Assembly (NCBI GenBank): GCA_013151235.1
Contig: JAADIO010000035.1
Location: 18,568-82,567 of the forward strand
DNA: 64,000 bases
Direction of reading: 5' to 3'
DNA from: Deltaproteobacteria bacterium
GTDB taxonomy: Bacteria > CG2-30-53-67
The position numbers were made by a program, and so were the translations under genes. Positions 15,087 to 23,911 of this stretch are shown here, in pieces. Every line of letters begins with the position of its first letter. Within the stretch, counting starts at the first letter, position 1. The notes under the pieces were generated by a model. It saw only the letters and a list, made by a program, of their open reading frames with translations, did not search any database and was not told the DNA's origin.

Positions 15087-17480
15087 TCAGCATTTCCCGG
15101 AAGAGATCAACACCTCCGAAATCTCCCGTACTCGTTCCATCTTCGTTTCCACTTGGCGAACCAGAGCGGCAGAATCGCTCCAACCTTTCTCCAAGAATGA
15201 CAAAGGAACGTCGAGGGACGTTCCAACCTCTTCCGGCAAACCGATAAGACAGAGCATCCCCCTAAGATCATTGAAAAAACGCTTTGTCGAAAAGAGGACA
15301 TCATACAATCCGGCATGCACCGGGTCCTTCTCTTTCAGGAGCAAAAGCGTTCGGATCGGAGATGTTTCATAAATCTCAAATCGGGCCTTCAACAGACAGA
15401 TCACCAGAGAAATATCAAAGATCCCGCCCTTGCCCTGCTTGAGGTCACACTCCCCCGCCAGGGTATCTGCATAGTCATGCCGTTCCTGCAATTCCCGGAC
15501 AAGATCGCGGACCAGCCGTTCCTTGTCCCGGAAAACCCTTCCCGCAATGATCTCCTCTTCAAAGCGCCGGTGCAACACCGAATCTCCGAAGACCCGTCGG
15601 GCCCCCAACAATTCGGTCCTTTCAATATAGTCCTCGGGTTCACGCCGATCGAGATAGGCCGCAAGCGCATTGAAGGGGATCACAAAAGTTCCGATCTTTT
15701 CCGCAATCCGATGATGAGGGAAATTCCCGACACGGGTCAGTTCCCGGTGCATCCGGTGAACGGCGCCCTGCAGGGACGCCGGGTCCAGACGGTCGGGATC
15801 ACAGAGAACGAACATGTCGTAATCATTGTCAAGAGCACGTCCCTCGGCATTGCCCCCCGTTGCATAGATCGCGAAACCGGAACGCCCGGTAATTCCCGCC
15901 TCCCGGCAGGCAAACCGCACCAGGTACCGGACATATCGATCCATATAGCCGGCGCGGGCAAAACGCTTCGTCCGAACGGCATGCAGGGCATAGCTCAAAA
16001 ACGACAGGTCATGACAGTCATGAAGGGTTTCATAGCAATCGGGAAAGACAACGGTCCCGGCAAGGGAGGCATAGATTCTTCCCGCAGTCCGACGAAAACG
16101 CCCGGGATCGGGAATTCCTTCCGAGGGGAGAACATCCCGTTTGACAAGACGGAGGATCTTTCTTTCGATTCGTCGCCTGCAAAAGACCTGAATGAATTCA
16201 ATATACTTTTTGAACTCCTCTTTAAAAAGGCCGGAAACCTCCCGGATCCGCCTGGAATAGCGGAAATAGCTTCGGAGCAGGACCGTCGAGGGGTGAACCC
16301 CTTCCGGTTCCCCGTACCCCATCAGGAGGGCCACACGGTCCAGAGCCGCCCGGCAATGTGCATCGGTATAAAAGACCCCCTCCTCCTGAGCATAGATCAG
16401 ATGCAGAAGAAAACGGAGGAGTTCCATAAAGGCCAGAGACTCTTCCAGGGAGGCATACTCCTCCTGCATGGCAGGGTCCATCCGCTGCAAGCTCTTGAAG
16501 ACCTTCCAGAAATGTCCCCCCACGATACCAAGGTTTGCCCGCCGGGCGGCAATCAGGATTTTGGCCAGCCGGAGACCGTCCACCTTGGGGACGATCTCCC
16601 CGCTGCGGGTCCGGTGGGCGGCCAGAGAGCGGATCTCTTCCACCACCCCCCGAATGAATCCTTCATAGTAACGGTTATCCAGGCCGGCCCGGTAAGTATA
16701 CCTCCGCACCACCCGCTCCTGAAACTCCTCGAAGAGAGAAATACTTCCCGCAATCGGCACGGCCCCGAAGAGCTGGGTAATCACAACCAGGTTCGTCCGT
16801 TCCACATCCATGAGTTCTTCATAGACATCGATACAGGCGGAAAACCACTTGGAGCCGGAGTGTTCCGACAGATAGAAATGCATCTGCGTCGCCCGGCGGT
16901 ACATCTCCCGGTTGAGCTTCCCCACCAGGCGGTTCAGCGCGGCCAGGTCACCGCCTGCACGGTGAATAATCCCGACATCAATATCATCCTGGTCCCGCCG
17001 GGCACCCACGTGACAGATCACAAACTCGGGAAGGTTCTCCTCCCCTTCCGAAAGGATATCAAGAAACGACCGGATCAGAGCGGAATAGAGGAGGGAGAAC
17101 TTCGCTTCCGCTCGCAGCAATACCTCCTTGTAGGAAGCCGTCCGGTTCGTCACGCGGGGACGATCTTTTTCCAGCAATGCGAGACAGTCAAGGTTCAGGA
17201 AAATTAACTGGAGTGCGTAATAACAACCGAGAAGATCTAAAGCTTCCTCACGGCTCCGGGCAAGATGACGGATCAGCTCCATTTCCTCCACGCAGAAGGG
17301 AGAAATCCTGTCGAGGCGAACCAGGGAGAGAACCCGTCCTTTTTCCATTCGGTCAAGCAGTTGGGGGAGGAACCTTGAAATGATGTGAAGATTTTTCCGG
17401 TAATGATTTCCCAGAAGCGAAGCTTTCCCGATCCGTTCCGTAAGGCGGGCCTCAATCCGGCAGCGTTCACGTTCCGGCAT
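15087..17480 (-). CDS. GlnE/GlnD-like nucleotidyltransferase
   Basis: 797 residues. The C-terminal half holds an intact nucleotidyltransferase core: IYATGGNAEGRALDNDYDMFVL (about 545-566, GG then D-x-D) and the downstream DLKQGKGGIFDIS (about 690-702), which mirrors the D-L-K-x-G-x-GG-x-x-D-I motif of GlnE and GlnD. The N-terminal half has a degraded-looking second copy (VGARRDQDDIDVGII, about 155-169). The tandem arrangement recalls GlnE, which adenylylates and deadenylylates glutamine synthetase, but length and motifs differ and no glnA or glnB is nearby, so the target is uncertain. A close GGGAGAGGGG precedes the ATG. Confidence 0.75.
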   Translation of the reverse strand: MPERERCRIEARLTERIGKASLLGNHYRKNLHIISRFLPQLLDRMEKGRVLSLVRLDRISPFCVEEMELIRHLARSREEALDLLGCYYALQLIFLNLDCLALLEKDRPRVTNRTASYKEVLLRAEAKFSLLYSALIRSFLDILSEGEENLPEFVICHVGARRDQDDIDVGIIHRAGGDLAALNRLVGKLNREMYRRATQMHFYLSEHSGSKWFSACIDVYEELMDVERTNLVVITQLFGAVPIAGSISLFEEFQERVVRRYTYRAGLDNRYYEGFIRGVVEEIRSLAAHRTRSGEIVPKVDGLRLAKILIAARRANLGIVGGHFWKVFKSLQRMDPAMQEEYASLEESLAFMELLRFLLHLIYAQEEGVFYTDAHCRAALDRVALLMGYGEPEGVHPSTVLLRSYFRYSRRIREVSGLFKEEFKKYIEFIQVFCRRRIERKILRLVKRDVLPSEGIPDPGRFRRTAGRIYASLAGTVVFPDCYETLHDCHDLSFLSYALHAVRTKRFARAGYMDRYVRYLVRFACREAGITGRSGFAIYATGGNAEGRALDNDYDMFVLCDPDRLDPASLQGAVHRMHRELTRVGNFPHHRIAEKIGTFVIPFNALAAYLDRREPEDYIERTELLGARRVFGDSVLHRRFEEEIIAGRVFRDKERLVRDLVRELQERHDYADTLAGECDLKQGKGGIFDISLVICLLKARFEIYETSPIRTLLLLKEKDPVHAGLYDVLFSTKRFFNDLRGMLCLIGLPEEVGTSLDVPLSFLEKGWSDSAALVRQVETKMERVREISEVLISSGKC

Positions 17481-17532
17481 AATCCCCTCTCCCGGGAGAA
17501 AAGATGTGTTTCAGGTCCGGTGAAAACTTAGT

Positions 17533-17724
17533 AGTCCTGTTCGTAAATACTGTGACGCACCGAGAGGATTGCAGGATGGCCTCATCAGGGCGTGTAACAA
17601 AGGCATACCCCTGTGGTACTGCAGAGAGCACAACGTAGAGGAAGAAGCCGTCCTGCGGCACTCAAATGCCTGCCTGTGCGGGCGGGCCGCACGCAGACAG
17701 GCCACCGTATTTACGAATAGGGCC
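17533..17724 (-). mobile_element. Small inverted-repeat element (MITE-like), copy B
   Basis: 192 bp, the second copy of the element at 11683-11853, in opposite orientation. Its minus strand begins with the same 57 bp, including the GC-rich hairpin, and ends with the shared CTCGGTGCGTCACAGTATTT-type tail. CTTAG occurs on both flanks (17527-17531 and 17726-17730) as a likely 5-bp target duplication. One border touches the stop codon of the OB-HD gene. It fills the 250-bp gap after the nucleotidyltransferase start; no transposase is encoded. Confidence 0.78.
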
Positions 17725-17726
17725 CC

Positions 17727-18761
17727 TTAGAAGAGGGTCGGAGGGTCCTCCGCCCGGGCCTTCTCTTCTTCCACCGGTTTCTCCAGCGAGAGCGGTGGAG
17801 ATTTCTCCGATTCCCGTTTCCGGTCAAACCCCTTGAAAACATACTGACCAAGAAGGGAATGATACTTGCTCCATCGTTCCGGGGAAGGATCGGCCATGAG
17901 CTGACGGAAGACTTGCACCTTGGCATCAAGATCGTCCAACATGTGGAGTACGAGGGCCTCCAGGGTCATCGGTTTAACCGGTGAACCGAACTCCTCCCGA
18001 CCGTGATGGGAGAGCAGAAGATGTTTTAAAAGGAGCGCCTTCTCTTCCGGAAAGGAGGGCAGAGACCGGATCACTTCGGAGATCCACTCGAGTTCGATGG
18101 AAATATGCCCGAGGAGCCGCCCTCGATCCGAATAATCGAAGCCGCGAAGATAGGTAAGCTCTTCCACCTTCCCCAGGTCATGCAGAAGGATGCCGGTCCG
18201 GAGGAGATCCCGGTCCAGCTCGGGATAATGGGGGGCCACCCGTTCCCCTAATCCAAAGAGGGAGAGCGTATGTTCGAGAAGACCGCCCAAGTAGGCATGA
18301 TGCATCGCCTTGGCGGCAGGCGCCCGGCGCATCTTGTCTGCAAGGGAGGGGTCCTCGAAGATAGACTGCAGGAGTTTCCGGTAGTCGGGATCCGCCACCG
18401 TCTCCCGTGCCGCCGTCAACGCCGTCCACATTTCCTCCGGGTCCCGGGCGGAAGAAGGAAGAAAATCAGCAGGATCAATCGTTGCATCCTCCACACGGAC
18501 GAGGGACTGCAGGCTCATCTGGAGTTTTCCGTTATACTCCGTAACCTGCCCCGCCACCTGAAGAAAGTCCCCTTTCGAAAATTCCTGCGCCACCCGGTCG
18601 GCCTTCTCCCAAACCTTGGCATCGATCTCGCCGGAACGGTCACCTAATTTCACCGTTAAAAATGGTTTGCCTGCCCGCGTCGTGGCCAAACTCTTTGCCC
18701 GTACCAGATAGATTCCGCTGACCTTTTGTCCCTCCGCCAGTTCTGCAATCCTGCATCCCAT
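17727..18761 (-). CDS. OB-fold and HD-domain 3'-5' exoribonuclease-type protein (YhaM-like)
   Basis: 344 residues. An N-terminal OB-fold (about 10-90; FLTVKLGDRSGEIDAKVWE) is followed by an HD hydrolase domain with HHAYLGGLLEHTL, LLHDLGK and the later HLLLSHHG and DDLDAK metal ligands. This domain order is that of YhaM, which trims RNA or DNA ends with metal. The last 40 residues are charged and low in complexity. AGGGGAG sits before the ATG. The TAA stop lies right at the edge of inverted-repeat copy B, so the very C-terminus could have been altered by that insertion. Confidence 0.88.
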   Translation of the reverse strand: MGCRIAELAEGQKVSGIYLVRAKSLATTRAGKPFLTVKLGDRSGEIDAKVWEKADRVAQEFSKGDFLQVAGQVTEYNGKLQMSLQSLVRVEDATIDPADFLPSSARDPEEMWTALTAARETVADPDYRKLLQSIFEDPSLADKMRRAPAAKAMHHAYLGGLLEHTLSLFGLGERVAPHYPELDRDLLRTGILLHDLGKVEELTYLRGFDYSDRGRLLGHISIELEWISEVIRSLPSFPEEKALLLKHLLLSHHGREEFGSPVKPMTLEALVLHMLDDLDAKVQVFRQLMADPSPERWSKYHSLLGQYVFKGFDRKRESEKSPPLSLEKPVEEEKARAEDPPTLF

Positions 18762-18869
18762 TTCGCTCCCCTTCCATGGAAAAGATTCGGTGGCATCCCG
18801 CCTTCGTCGGTTTCCGGCATGCTACTATATCTTTTTCCATGGGGAAGTTCAAGCAGAAGACAGAATCAT

Positions 18870-19655
18870 TCATCTATGTTGTCGGGACCGGCGGGGAATC
18901 CCGAAGATCCCGACGAGACCTATCCCCAGGAGGAAGAGACTGGCCGGTTCCGGAACGGCACTTATTTGATGTATCTCCGCAGGGGAGAGACAGTAATCAT
19001 AAATTTCAAGATCGTCAAGCATCCCCGAGAAGTACCAGGGATTGTTTCCCCCTTCCATGCGGGTCATCCCCATGATCATCGGGGAACCGGTCCTGCTGTA
19101 GTTGAAGACATACCCCTGGCTGCCGACCGGCACCCCATCGATGTAGAGGTACATGTTCCCGAACTGAAAGGCCGTTGTCAAATGGTGCCATTGACCGTCA
19201 TTGACGGCAAAGGGAGACTCTATGACGGCCACTTTCGTACCTGCACGAGGGCTCTCGTCCAGGGCCACATGAGCCTTGCCGTCGACCATCCTGACGGAGA
19301 AACCATGATTGGTCCCGTACCAGGCATCAGGATCGGAGCTGAAGATCGTCCCGATCGAGGTCTGAGTGGTCTGAAACCAGGTAGCGAAGGTAAAGACCGC
19401 CGGCTGCAGGACATCATCGAAATGGACATAGTCGTCGACACCATCGAAGGAAAGAGCACCCGCCGGGTTGCCAAAACGGTCGGCAACAAAGGTCCCCCCC
19501 ATCACCGTCCCGTCATAACCATTTCCCGTGGCATCCATGGCGTTTCCATCAAAGGGAAAGTAAGCCACCGGTCCATCAATCGGTGCAGCACCCACGGGCT
19601 GCCAGGCAAAGAGAATGCAGGGCATCAGGAGAAGGATAGAGAGGATCTTTTTCAT
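18870..19655 (-). CDS. Secreted LamG-domain protein with PEP-CTERM sorting signal
   Basis: 261 residues: signal peptide (about 1-24), a LamG/concanavalin-like jelly-roll (VAYFPFDGNAMDATGNG, LSFDGVDDYVHF, DGQWHHLT, LYIDGVPVGS, FSGMLDDLEIYDYCLSPAEI) and a textbook PEP-CTERM tail: VPEPASLFLLGIGLVGIFG followed by a basic cluster. Such proteins are processed by an exosortase and displayed or released with exopolysaccharide; no exosortase is in the window. The second of two adjacent ATGs is used because AAAGGAG is six bases upstream. A sigma-54-like promoter precedes it, and it is divergent from the response regulator gene. Confidence 0.93.
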   Translation of the reverse strand: MKKILSILLLMPCILFAWQPVGAAPIDGPVAYFPFDGNAMDATGNGYDGTVMGGTFVADRFGNPAGALSFDGVDDYVHFDDVLQPAVFTFATWFQTTQTSIGTIFSSDPDAWYGTNHGFSVRMVDGKAHVALDESPRAGTKVAVIESPFAVNDGQWHHLTTAFQFGNMYLYIDGVPVGSQGYVFNYSRTGSPMIMGMTRMEGGNNPWYFSGMLDDLEIYDYCLSPAEIHQISAVPEPASLFLLGIGLVGIFGIPRRSRQHR

Positions 19656-19704
19656 CATCGGCTCCTTTCATAAAGAATGATTGAGAAAAGAGGGATTCGC
19701 TCCA

Positions 19705-19718
19705 CGGTTCCGGAACCG
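19705..19718. repeat. 14-bp perfect palindrome in the leader of the PEP-CTERM gene
   Basis: CGGTTCCGGAACCG is a perfect palindrome between the sigma-54-like promoter and the LamG gene start, in the predicted untranslated leader. It could be a protein-binding site or an RNA hairpin; nothing identifies the binder. Confidence 0.4.
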
Positions 19719-19747
19719 GAAATCAGATTCCTTCCAATCCGTTCAAA

Positions 19748-19763
19748 AGCACAATACATGCCA
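19748..19763 (-). promoter_or_regulatory. Sigma-54-type promoter of the PEP-CTERM gene
   Basis: The minus strand reads TGGCATGTATTGTGCT: GG and GC elements exactly ten bases apart, one mismatch in the -12 box. It lies about 90 bp before the LamG gene. PEP-CTERM genes in Zoogloea-type bacteria are known to depend on RpoN with the PrsK-PrsR system, which makes the match meaningful. Confidence 0.55.
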
Positions 19764-19869
19764 ACTTCTCCAGCAACCAGAAACCCGGAAGAAGGCCTTG
19801 TGAATCAAAGAGAAAGCCCGGAGTACCGGCACGACCGAACGGGGAAGAACCCTCGTGTCGGATCAATAT

Positions 19870-19885
19870 TCTGACAACCGTCAGA
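19870..19885. promoter_or_regulatory. Inverted repeat, candidate enhancer for the sigma-54 promoter
   Basis: TCTGAC-AACC-GTCAGA is a perfect 6-4-6 inverted repeat located about 107 bp upstream of the -24 element, in the range typical for enhancer-binding activators. It also lies 160 bp before the divergent response regulator gene. The rest of the 390-bp gap shows no gene. Confidence 0.4.
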
Positions 19886-20044
19886 TGTTCAACAAAAAAA
19901 GAAGAACCTTCCCCGGCCAGGAAAAACCGGAACAGTGCTGCATCTGTTTCCGGCAAAATCGGGGGAAGCCCCGGAAAAAATTGGAGGTTGACGTGGAGGA
20001 GGTCCGACTGTATCCTGCCTCAAGGAAGGAGACATACACTGTTA

Positions 20045-20722
20045 ATGCGTATCCTGCTGATCGAAGATGACGCAAAAACGGCAGAGTTTATCCTGAAGGG
20101 ATTGCGTCAGGAAAATTATGCTGTCGATCATACAACAAACGGAGAGGACGGGCTCCACCAGGCCTGCACCACTCCCTACGATGCAGCGGTTGTTGACGTC
20201 ATGCTTCCGAAGCTGGACGGATTGGAAGTCATCCGGAAGATGCGCAACCGGGGGGTACAAACCCCGGTGATCATTCTCAGCGCCCGAAGTACAGTGCATG
20301 ACCGTGTTTGCGGTCTGCAGGCAGGAGGAGATGACTACCTTGTCAAGCCCTTTGCCTTTTCGGAATTAACAGCCCGGATCCAGGCGCTTCTTCGCCGATC
20401 CGCACCCGTCAATACTCCGATGACCCTGAGCGTCGGAGACCTCACAATGGACCTGGTACGTCGCAAGATCTTCCGCGGGGGAGTTTCCATCGAACTTCAG
20501 CCAAAGGAGATGGCCCTGCTCGAATACCTGATGCGGAACACGGGAAGGGTGATCTCCAAAACCATGATCATGGAGCATGTCTGGGATTACAATTTCGATC
20601 CCCAGACGAATGTCGTGGAATCCCGGATCTGCCGCCTGCGCGACAAGATAGACCGTCCGTTCAGGGAAAAGCTGATCCACACCATCCGGGGTATCGGATA
20701 TGTCCTCGAGAAAAAAACATAG
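20045..20722 (+). CDS. OmpR-family response regulator
   Basis: 225 residues. Receiver domain (IEDDAK acidic pair, phosphoacceptor Asp51 in VVDVMLPKLDG, Lys in YLVKPFAF) joined to an OmpR/PhoB winged-helix DNA-binding domain (ELQPKEMALLEYLMRN, DPQTNVVESRICRLRDKID, IRGIGYVL). It most resembles the CusR/CopR-type metal-response regulators. The ATG at 20045 is the natural N-terminus (MRILLIEDD), though GGAAGGAG is about 13 bases away. The histidine kinase gene overlaps its 3' end by 23 bp, so the two form a classic pair. Confidence 0.93.
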   Translation: MRILLIEDDAKTAEFILKGLRQENYAVDHTTNGEDGLHQACTTPYDAAVVDVMLPKLDGLEVIRKMRNRGVQTPVIILSARSTVHDRVCGLQAGGDDYLVKPFAFSELTARIQALLRRSAPVNTPMTLSVGDLTMDLVRRKIFRGGVSIELQPKEMALLEYLMRNTGRVISKTMIMEHVWDYNFDPQTNVVESRICRLRDKIDRPFREKLIHTIRGIGYVLEKKT

Positions 20723-22130
20723 ACCCTTCCGGACCGTAACCTTCCGCCTCACCTTGGGATACGCGCTTCTTTTCAGCATCCTATCCGTAGCCGCCTTCGG
20801 CTGGGCATACATGGCGATCATATCCGGGTTCAACGACCAGTTAGACCGCAACCTGAAGGGTGATACCGTAGAGTTCGAAACCCTCTACATGGAAAAGGGA
20901 CTCGGCGCCCTGCAGAAGGAGTTCGACCGGGAATCGGAATCGGACGGCAGGAACCGCGTATTCATGGAGCTGATCTCCGGGGACGGGAGGATACTGGCCG
21001 CATCGGACCTCGAGGCCTGGGGTTCCCTCCCTCCACGGCCCACCGCGGTGAAGGATAAACAGGAGCGGATCCGGTTCCGCACACTCACGCTTCCGGACCG
21101 GGAAGATCCCGTCCGCACCGTATGCAAGGAGATCCCGGGCGGCAAGATCCTCCGCATAGGGAGGACCCGCGAAGAAAACGAAATCCTCGTGCGCAAGCTG
21201 AGGGAGATATTCGGAACCACATTGACCGTACTGATCCTCCTCGGCGGACTGGGCGGCGGTGTGGCAGCGAGGCGTGCCATGGCAGGGGTGTCACGGGTCA
21301 CGGAAACAGCCCTCAGGATCGGCCGGGGCCATCTATCCCGCAGGGTCCCGCCGGGCAACGAAGGAGAGGAGATCGAGGCCCTGGCCAGCGCCTTCAATGC
21401 CATGCTGGAACGTATCGACTCCCTCGTCTCAGGCCTGGAAGAGGTCATACACAACATCGCCCACGATCTGAGGAGCCCGCTGACGAGAATCCGCGGCATC
21501 GCCGAGACGACCCTGACCGGCCCGGATGACCCGGCAGCATACCGGGAGATGGCCGGAACGGTCGTGGAAGAGTGTGACCGCCTGGTCGGTCTTATCCAGA
21601 CCCTGCTGGAGATAGCCGAAAACGATGCCGGCGCTGCGGAGATCCCCATGGCCGGGGTCGACATGGCCGGCCTGCTGAAGGATGCCGTCGAACTTTTCGA
21701 GGCGCCGGCCGAAGACAGGCGGATAGGGCTGGAAGCAAATATCTCCGGCGAACCGGTGCTTATCGACGGCGACCCGCGCCGTCTCCAGCGGGCCGTGGCA
21801 AACCTGCTCGACAACGCCATAAAGTACACCTCCCCGGGGGGGAGGATCAACGTATCGGCCCGCCGGGAGGATGGATCGGTCAGGATCGACATAACCGACA
21901 CCGGAATCGGGATAGACCCGGACAAGCAATCCCGCATATTCGACCGTTTCTACCGCATCGCCCCGGCCCGCACCACTCCCGGGAACGGGCTCGGCCTGAG
22001 CCTCGCGCGATCCGTTATCAGGAGACACCACGGGGAGATCTCCGTCACCAGCACACCCGGAATGGGAAGCACCTTCACCATCCGGCTCCCCGCACGGAAG
22101 GATCATCCTGAAAATCATGATCCAGTATGA
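20700..22130 (+). CDS. Sensor histidine kinase, partner of the OmpR-type regulator
   Basis: 476 residues: two transmembrane helices (about 17-39 and 164-184) bracketing a periplasmic sensor loop, a HAMP domain (about 185-240), HisKA with VIHNIAHDLRSPLTRI (His near 256), and a HATPase with NLLDNAIKYT, DTGIGIDPDKQSRIFDRFYR and GNGLGLSLARSV. The architecture matches the CusS/heavy-metal sensor group. Downstream lie an ArnT-like glycosyltransferase and an RND efflux system, which are plausible targets for envelope or metal stress control; that link is inference. Confidence 0.93.
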   Translation: MSSRKKHRPFRTVTFRLTLGYALLFSILSVAAFGWAYMAIISGFNDQLDRNLKGDTVEFETLYMEKGLGALQKEFDRESESDGRNRVFMELISGDGRILAASDLEAWGSLPPRPTAVKDKQERIRFRTLTLPDREDPVRTVCKEIPGGKILRIGRTREENEILVRKLREIFGTTLTVLILLGGLGGGVAARRAMAGVSRVTETALRIGRGHLSRRVPPGNEGEEIEALASAFNAMLERIDSLVSGLEEVIHNIAHDLRSPLTRIRGIAETTLTGPDDPAAYREMAGTVVEECDRLVGLIQTLLEIAENDAGAAEIPMAGVDMAGLLKDAVELFEAPAEDRRIGLEANISGEPVLIDGDPRRLQRAVANLLDNAIKYTSPGGRINVSARREDGSVRIDITDTGIGIDPDKQSRIFDRFYRIAPARTTPGNGLGLSLARSVIRRHHGEISVTSTPGMGSTFTIRLPARKDHPENHDPV

Positions 22131-22215
22131 CCGGATTGTCATGTTGGGGTCACGGCGGGAGCAAAGAAGACTGTTATGATACGGCCTTGATGAATAATCC
22201 GGAGGGAAAGAGCCT

Positions 22216-23871
22216 GTGAAACGCGCGGTCCCGGTCGCCCTGTCGGCCTTAATCATGTTTTACATCCTGCCCCTGGGAATCCGTCCCCTCATGATTCCTG
22301 ATGAAACACGCTACGCGGAGATCCCCCGGGAAATGCTGCAAACCGGGGACTGGGTGGTCCCCCGCCTTGACGGTCTCCGTTATTTCGAGAAACCGGTCCT
22401 GGGATACTGGATCGAAGCGGGAGCACAGTCGCTCTTCGGGCAGAACCGGTTCGCCGCCCGTTTTCCTTCGGCCCTCTCCGCCCTCCTGACCGCCTGGATG
22501 CTTTTCATCCTTGTCCGCAGGTTCGGCGGGGGAAGGTTGCCGGGAATCACGGCATTCTTCATCTGCCTGACCAGCCTGGAGGTCTTCCTGTTGGGAACCT
22601 TCAATGTCCTGGACGGTCTTTTCAGCCTCTTCCTTACGGCGGCCATGGTCTTATTTTTCTTCGCCCACAGAGAAACCGGCCCATGGAAGAAAGGCCGCCT
22701 TCTCGCCCTCTCCGGCGCATCCTGCGGGCTGGCCTTCCTGACCAAGGGCTTCCTGGCATTCGCCATCCCGGTCGCGGCTGTCGTTCCATACATGATCATG
22801 GAACGCAGGACGAAAGAGCTGCTCCGGGTTTTCCTGATTCCCGCCGTTTCTGCCCTGCTGGTCGCACTCCCCTGGTCCCTGGCCGTCTTCCGCAGGGCGC
22901 CCGATTTCTGGAGGCACTTCTTCTGGGTGGAACACATAAGGCGATTCTTTTCCGGCGACCCGCAACATCCCCAGCCGTTCTGGTTCTTCGTGCCCGTACT
23001 CCTGGCGGGAGCGCTCCCGTGGTCCTTGCTTTTCCCGGCCGCCTTCCGCGGACTGAAGGGAAGACGCCCCATGGATCCGCTCACCCGGTTCGCCCTGTGC
23101 TGGCTCCTGTTCCCCTTCATTCTCCTCTCCGCCTCGCACGGCAAACTGATCACCTACATCCTCCCCTGCTATCCGCCCCTCGCCGTACTGTTAGCGTCCG
23201 GACTGCACGCATATCCCGCAAAGGAAGAAAAAAAAGCATTCACCGCGGCGGCACCGGCCGCGGCAGGCCTTGCAGCACTCCTTGCAGCGTTCCCGGTCTT
23301 CATCCGGTGGACCCGGCTTCCCGGAGTGCCGGGTTACGGACCCGGGGAGGCCATGAAATGGGCGGCCGCATCCCTTCTTCTACTGGGCGCAGCCCTCTTC
23401 TTTCTCTTTTCGGCGCGATCAGGGCAGCGGGAGAACCGGCCGGCGCTTTACACTATCGCCGCCTGTCTCATGCTGGCTTCCATATATTTTTCGGTCCCGG
23501 ACCGGATCCTGCAGGCCAGGTCTCCGGGGCCTTTCCTGCTGAGTCACAAGAAGGAGGCAACGGGCAGGACCATCCTGGTCTCGGAGGGAGGGCTCGCACC
23601 GGCCCTTTGCTGGTACTACAAAAGGAACGATGTCCTCATCCTCGAAGACGAGGCGGGTGAGCTGAAGTACGGTCTTGGTTACCCCGATGCCGAAGACCAT
23701 GGAATAAGCCTCGGGCGGCTCGCCGAACTCGTGCGCGAAACCTCCGGGACGGGCCGCCGGGTCGTCCTGGTCGGCAGGACCCGTCTGTACGAATCCTGGA
23801 GGAAGGTCCTTCCCGAACCGGTCAGTGAAGAGAAAGATGTGACGGGGACATTCATCATCGCCGGGTTCTGA
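22216..23871 (+). CDS. ArnT-like GT39/GT83 family glycosyltransferase
   Basis: 551 residues, about 12 membrane helices. The first periplasmic loop carries IPDETRYAEIPREML and TGDWVVPRLDGLRYFEKP, which is the ArnT signature (4-amino-4-deoxy-L-arabinose transferase to lipid A), with AGAQSLFGQNRFAARFPSA next. ArnT-type enzymes use undecaprenyl phosphate sugars. The rest of an arn pathway (arnB, C, A, D) is not in the window, so the donor sugar is unknown and the name is kept generic. GGAGGG nine bases before a GTG start at 22216. It follows the two-component genes. Confidence 0.82.
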   Translation: MKRAVPVALSALIMFYILPLGIRPLMIPDETRYAEIPREMLQTGDWVVPRLDGLRYFEKPVLGYWIEAGAQSLFGQNRFAARFPSALSALLTAWMLFILVRRFGGGRLPGITAFFICLTSLEVFLLGTFNVLDGLFSLFLTAAMVLFFFAHRETGPWKKGRLLALSGASCGLAFLTKGFLAFAIPVAAVVPYMIMERRTKELLRVFLIPAVSALLVALPWSLAVFRRAPDFWRHFFWVEHIRRFFSGDPQHPQPFWFFVPVLLAGALPWSLLFPAAFRGLKGRRPMDPLTRFALCWLLFPFILLSASHGKLITYILPCYPPLAVLLASGLHAYPAKEEKKAFTAAAPAAAGLAALLAAFPVFIRWTRLPGVPGYGPGEAMKWAAASLLLLGAALFFLFSARSGQRENRPALYTIAACLMLASIYFSVPDRILQARSPGPFLLSHKKEATGRTILVSEGGLAPALCWYYKRNDVLILEDEAGELKYGLGYPDAEDHGISLGRLAELVRETSGTGRRVVLVGRTRLYESWRKVLPEPVSEEKDVTGTFIIAGF

Positions 23872-23911
23872 CCCATGACGGGCGGGGCCCTTTCCGGAAA
23901 GATGTGAAATC

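Noticed and set aside
15315..17207. A 630-codon open frame on the plus strand
   Set aside because: It is antisense to the nucleotidyltransferase gene, has no ribosome site or recognisable domain, and reflects GC-rich codon structure.
18870..19655. A PEP-CTERM/exosortase locus
   Set aside because: Only one substrate protein is present; no exosortase, PrsK/PrsR or polysaccharide genes adjoin it.
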